The translations under genes were made by a program, and so were the position numbers. From DATCSE01 sp036568605 (GTDB lineage: Bacteria > Pseudomonadota > Gammaproteobacteria > Burkholderiales > Burkholderiaceae_C): 8,300 nucleotides of DNA. Below the pieces are notes generated by a model, which did not search any database, was not told the origin of the DNA, and was given only the letters and a program-made list of their open reading frames with translations. The stretch covers positions 1-8,300 of the forward strand of contig DATCSE010000135.1 of NCBI GenBank assembly GCA_036568605.1, read 5' to 3'. Shown here piece by piece: positions 5,773 through 8,300 of this stretch (position 1 is the first letter of the stretch; each line of letters opens with the position of its first letter).

Positions 5773-6462
5773 TCAGGCCGGTGCGTTGCTCGACGCGGCC
5801 CGCCGCTGCATGACCTTGCCGATGGCGTAGACGAAGACCGCGCCGGCCACCGCGCCGGCATAGTGCAGCCACGGGTTCGCGGCCAGCACGTCCTTCAGTG
5901 CGACATCGCTGACGATGGTCTCGCCGCCGACCCAGCCGATCAGCATCGCGCCGAGCACGACGATGATGGGGAAGCGCTCCATCAGCTTGATCATCAGCGT
6001 GCTGCCGAAGATCACCAGCGGAATGCTGATCGCCAGGCCCAGGATCAGGAGCGTCATGCTGCCCTGCGCCGCCGCGGCGACCGCGATCACGTTGTCCAGG
6101 CTCATCACGAGGTCGGCGATCAGGATCGTGCGGACCGCCGCCATCAGGCTGCCGTGCGGCTTGTGCTCGCCGTCGTCCTCGTCCTCTTCGCCGAGCAGCT
6201 GCACGCCGATCCACAGGAGCAGAAGCCCGCCGACGATCTGCAGGTACGGCAGCGCGAGCAGCTTGGCCGCCACGACCGTCAGGATGATCCGCAGCACCAC
6301 CGCGGCGCCCGAGCCGAAGAACACCGCCTGCTTCTGCTGATGCGGCGGCAGCGAGCGCGCCGCCAGCGCGATCACGACCGCGTTGTCTCCCGACAGGATG
6401 ATGTTGATCCAGATGATCTTGACGAGGCCGATCCAGAAATCGGTCGTCTGCAGCATCTCCAT
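5773..6462 (-). CDS. TerC/YjbE-family integral membrane protein, copy next to sucD
   Basis: The 229-residue protein has about seven membrane helices and shares the TerC signature with the next gene: LSGDNAVVIALAARSLP (23-39) and IADLVMSLDNVIAVAA (115-130), with Asp26, Asn27, Asp117, Asp123 and Asn124 as probable metal-path residues. The central loop GEEDEDDGEHKPHG (91-104) is very acidic, where the paralogue has a shorter acidic and His-containing loop. The C-terminus is short and lacks the paralogue's His cluster. By family a Mn2+ or other divalent-metal exporter role is likely but not shown. The ATG at 6462 has AGGAGAAG a few bases upstream. The 90 bases back to sucD contain no riboswitch motif and no clear promoter, only a hairpin. 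This copy may therefore be read with sucCD or from a promoter I cannot see, unlike its riboswitch-controlled neighbour. Confidence 0.95.
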   Translation of the reverse strand: MEMLQTTDFWIGLVKIIWINIILSGDNAVVIALAARSLPPHQQKQAVFFGSGAAVVLRIILTVVAAKLLALPYLQIVGGLLLLWIGVQLLGEEDEDDGEHKPHGSLMAAVRTILIADLVMSLDNVIAVAAAAQGSMTLLILGLAISIPLVIFGSTLMIKLMERFPIIVVLGAMLIGWVGGETIVSDVALKDVLAANPWLHYAGAVAGAVFVYAIGKVMQRRAASSNAPA

Positions 6463-6490
6463 GCGTCTTCTCCTGGACTTTGTCGTGGCC

Positions 6491-6514
6491 GAGGTGCCTG
6501 CATGCGGGCACCTC
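6491..6514. other. Hairpin between sucD and the first terC gene
   Basis: GAGGTGCC and GGCACCTC form an 8-bp stem around an 8-base loop that contains GCATGC. Read along the minus strand, the direction of the genes, no T-run follows, so it could only weaken read-through. Read along the plus strand, the stem is followed by GCTTGTTTT, which looks like a weak intrinsic terminator for antisense transcripts. It may also protect the 3' end of the sucCD mRNA. Confidence 0.5.
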
Positions 6515-6552
6515 GCTTGTTTTGGGAGCGCGGCCTGGCCGCCTTCAGCAGA

Positions 6553-7446
6553 TCAGAGCAGCGACTTCAGCAGCTTGCCCATCTCCGACGGGTTGCGCGT
6601 CACGGTGAAGCCGCATTCCTCCATCACCGCGAGCTTCGCGTCGGCCGTGTCGGCGCCGCCCGAGATCAGCGCGCCGGCATGGCCCATGCGCTTGCCCGGA
6701 GGCGCGGTCACGCCGGCGATGAAGCCGACGATGGGCTTCTTCATGTTGGCCTTGCACCAGCGCGCCGCATCGGCCTCGTCGGGGCCGCCGATCTCGCCGA
6801 TCATGATCACCGCGTCGGTGTTCGGATCGTCGTTGAACATCTTCATCACGTCGATGTGCTTCAGCCCGTTGATCGGGTCGCCGCCGATGCCCACCGCGCT
6901 GGACTGGCCGATGCCGAGCTCGGTCAGCTGCGCAACCGCTTCATAGGTGAGCGTGCCCGAGCGCGAGACGACGCCGACGCGGCCGGCCCTGTGGATGTGG
7001 CCGGGCATGATGCCGATCTTGATCTCGTCGGGCGTGATCAGGCCCGGGCAGTTGGGGCCCAGCAGCAGCGTCTTCTTGCCGCCCGCGGCCTCCTTCTTCT
7101 TCATCTTGTTGCGCACCTCGAGCATGTCCTTGACCGGGATGCCTTCGGTGATGCAGATGGCCAGGTCCAGGTCGGCTTCGACCGCTTCCCAGATCGCCGC
7201 GGCGGCGCCGGCCGGCGGCACGTAGATCACGCTGACGGTCGCGCCAGTGGCCTTTGCGGCGTCCTTGACGGTCGCGTGGATCGGGATGCCTTCGAAATCC
7301 TCGCCGGCCTTCTTCGGGTTCACGCCGGCGACGAAGCAGTTCTTCCCGTTCGCGTAGTCGCGGCACATGCGGGTGTGGAACTGCCCGGTCTTGCCGGTGA
7401 TGCCCTGGGTGATGACCTTGGTGTCTTTGTTGATCAGGATGCTCAT
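6553..7446 (-). CDS. sucD: Succinyl-CoA synthetase, alpha subunit
   Basis: The 297-residue protein is the ADP- or GDP-forming succinyl-CoA synthetase alpha subunit (TCA cycle, cytoplasm), which with the beta subunit interconverts succinyl-CoA and succinate plus CoA while making a nucleoside triphosphate. The N-terminal CoA-binding domain shows ITGKTGQFH (16-24) and the GPNCPG loop (130-135). The phosphohistidine is His256 in GKRMGHAGALISGG (251-264). Length and motifs are complete; compared with E. coli there is a short Lys/Gly-rich insertion at about 116-125, as in other betaproteobacteria (recalled). The ATG at 7446 gives the standard MSILINKDTKVI opening, with AAAGGA about 9 bases upstream. 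A longer frame reaching 7641 lies inside sucC and is rejected. The gap from sucC is 35 bases, so the two form an operon. A hairpin lies in the 90-base gap downstream. Confidence 0.99.
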   Translation of the reverse strand: MSILINKDTKVITQGITGKTGQFHTRMCRDYANGKNCFVAGVNPKKAGEDFEGIPIHATVKDAAKATGATVSVIYVPPAGAAAAIWEAVEADLDLAICITEGIPVKDMLEVRNKMKKKEAAGGKKTLLLGPNCPGLITPDEIKIGIMPGHIHRAGRVGVVSRSGTLTYEAVAQLTELGIGQSSAVGIGGDPINGLKHIDVMKMFNDDPNTDAVIMIGEIGGPDEADAARWCKANMKKPIVGFIAGVTAPPGKRMGHAGALISGGADTADAKLAVMEECGFTVTRNPSEMGKLLKSLL

Positions 7447-7481
7447 GGTGTCGTGTCCTTTGGCGCGATGGGCGGCGGCGA

Positions 7482-8300
7482 TTACTTCTTCAGCGCGGCC
7501 ATCACGGCCTTCGCGGCCTCGGCCATCGAATCGGCGCTGATGATGGGCAGGCCGGACTCCTTCAGCATCTTCTTGCCGAGCTCTTCGTTCGTGCCCTTCA
7601 TGCGCACCACCAGCGGCACCGTCAGGTTGACCGCCTTGCACGCGGCGATCACGCCTTCGGCGATCGTGTCGCAGCGCATGATGCCGCCGAAGATGTTGAC
7701 CAGGATGGCCTTGACCTTGGGGTTGCCCAGCATGATCTTGAAGGCCTCGGTGACCTTCTCCGCGGTCGCGCCGCCGCCCACGTCGAGGAAGTTCGCCGGT
7801 TCGCCGCCGAACAGCTTGATCGTGTCCATCGTCGCCATCGCGAGGCCGGCGCCGTTGACCAGGCAGCCGATGTTGCCGTCGAGCTGGATGTAGGCGAGGT
7901 CGAACTTGCTCGCTTCGATCTCGGCCGGGTCTTCCTCGTCGAGGTCGCGGTACGCGGTGATCTCGGGGTGGCGGAACAGCGCGTTCGAGTCGAAGTTGAA
8001 CTTCGCGTCCAGCGCCTTGATGTTGCCGTTGCCTTCGAGGATCAGCGGGTTGATCTCGGCCAGCGACGCATCGGTCGCCATGTAGCAGGCGTAGAGCTTC
8101 TTGAACACGTCGACCGCCTGGGCCTGCGACGCGTCGGGCACGCCGATGCCCTTCGCGAGCTCGGCGCCCTGCGCATCGGTCATGCCGGTCAGCGGGTCGA
8201 TGAAGACCTTGATGATCTTCTCGGGGGTCGCGTGGGCGACCTCCTCGATGTCCATGCCGCCTTCGGAGCTGGCCATCATCGCGACCTTCTGGGTCGCGCG
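7482..8300 (-). CDS. sucC: Succinyl-CoA synthetase, beta subunit, N-terminal part beyond the window edge
   Basis: The reading frame enters at the right edge and runs 272 codons to TAA at 7482. Compared with E. coli SucC, about the first 115 residues are missing. These hold much of the ATP-grasp nucleotide-binding domain. What remains begins RATQKVAMMASSEGG, equal to the end of that region. EINPLI and the following Asp in ALDAKF are the Mg2+-binding residues by homology. DGNIGCLVNGAGLAMATMD and GGEPANFLDVGGGA are the conserved loops of the ligase domain, followed by VKAILVNIFGGIMRCD. The beta subunit binds the nucleotide and succinate and works with SucD, encoded 35 bases downstream. The ATG at 8279 is an internal Met, not the start. 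No frameshift or odd residue is seen. Confidence 0.99.
   Translation of the reverse strand, partial: RATQKVAMMASSEGGMDIEEVAHATPEKIIKVFIDPLTGMTDAQGAELAKGIGVPDASQAQAVDVFKKLYACYMATDASLAEINPLILEGNGNIKALDAKFNFDSNALFRHPEITAYRDLDEEDPAEIEASKFDLAYIQLDGNIGCLVNGAGLAMATMDTIKLFGGEPANFLDVGGGATAEKVTEAFKIMLGNPKVKAILVNIFGGIMRCDTIAEGVIAACKAVNLTVPLVVRMKGTNEELGKKMLKESGLPIISADSMAEAAKAVMAALKK

Noticed and set aside
6463..6552. Second riboswitch in front of the first terC gene
   Set aside because: No GGGGAGTAG or GCAAGACC block, and the gap is too short for the aptamer; it holds only a hairpin.
6553..7641. N-terminally extended sucD frame of 362 codons
   Set aside because: The extra 65 residues lie inside sucC in another frame; the conserved SucD opening starts at 7446 with a ribosome binding site.
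5668..7893. Plus-strand open frame of 741 codons
   Set aside because: It lies antisense across terC, sucD and sucC, and across the riboswitch. Its product is rich in His, Arg, Ala and Asp with no recognisable domain, as expected from a high-GC shadow frame.

Overview
The window looks like chromosomal DNA of a high-GC betaproteobacterium, most likely order Burkholderiales. The basis is the strong GC bias at third codon positions, the SucC/SucD sequence type, and a REP-like repeat of a kind common in such genomes. This is recognition from the sequence only; no search was run. All nine supported genes lie on the minus strand, so they read from right to left. The large plus-strand frames are antisense shadows.

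Reading along the minus strand, the right end holds the last 272 codons of sucC and all of sucD, the two subunits of succinyl-CoA synthetase (TCA cycle). After a 90-base gap with a strong hairpin comes a first TerC/YjbE-type membrane protein. A 289-base gap follows. It carries a sigma70-like promoter, a yybP-ykoY (Mn2+-sensing) riboswitch and a GC-rich hairpin, and it leads into a second TerC/YjbE paralogue. Next is an unrecognised 149-residue protein with a GTG start and a hydrophobic C-terminal end.

The left half is a signalling cassette in one direction with short gaps. It encodes a Ser/Thr protein kinase with N-terminal membrane segments, a PP2C-type phosphatase, a small protein with one canonical and one degenerate FHA domain, and, after a pair of inverted REP-like elements, a CHASE2 sensor protein cut by the left window edge. 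The kinase and phosphatase probably set a phospho-threonine state read by the FHA protein. The output of the CHASE2 protein lies outside the window.

The most notable part is the terC leader. It has a 10-bp P1 helix and the conserved yybP-ykoY sequence blocks. A promoter would start the RNA almost exactly at P1. The start-codon region resembles the 3' strand of P1, which suggests a translational switch. I see no mobile element, CRISPR array, tRNA or rRNA.
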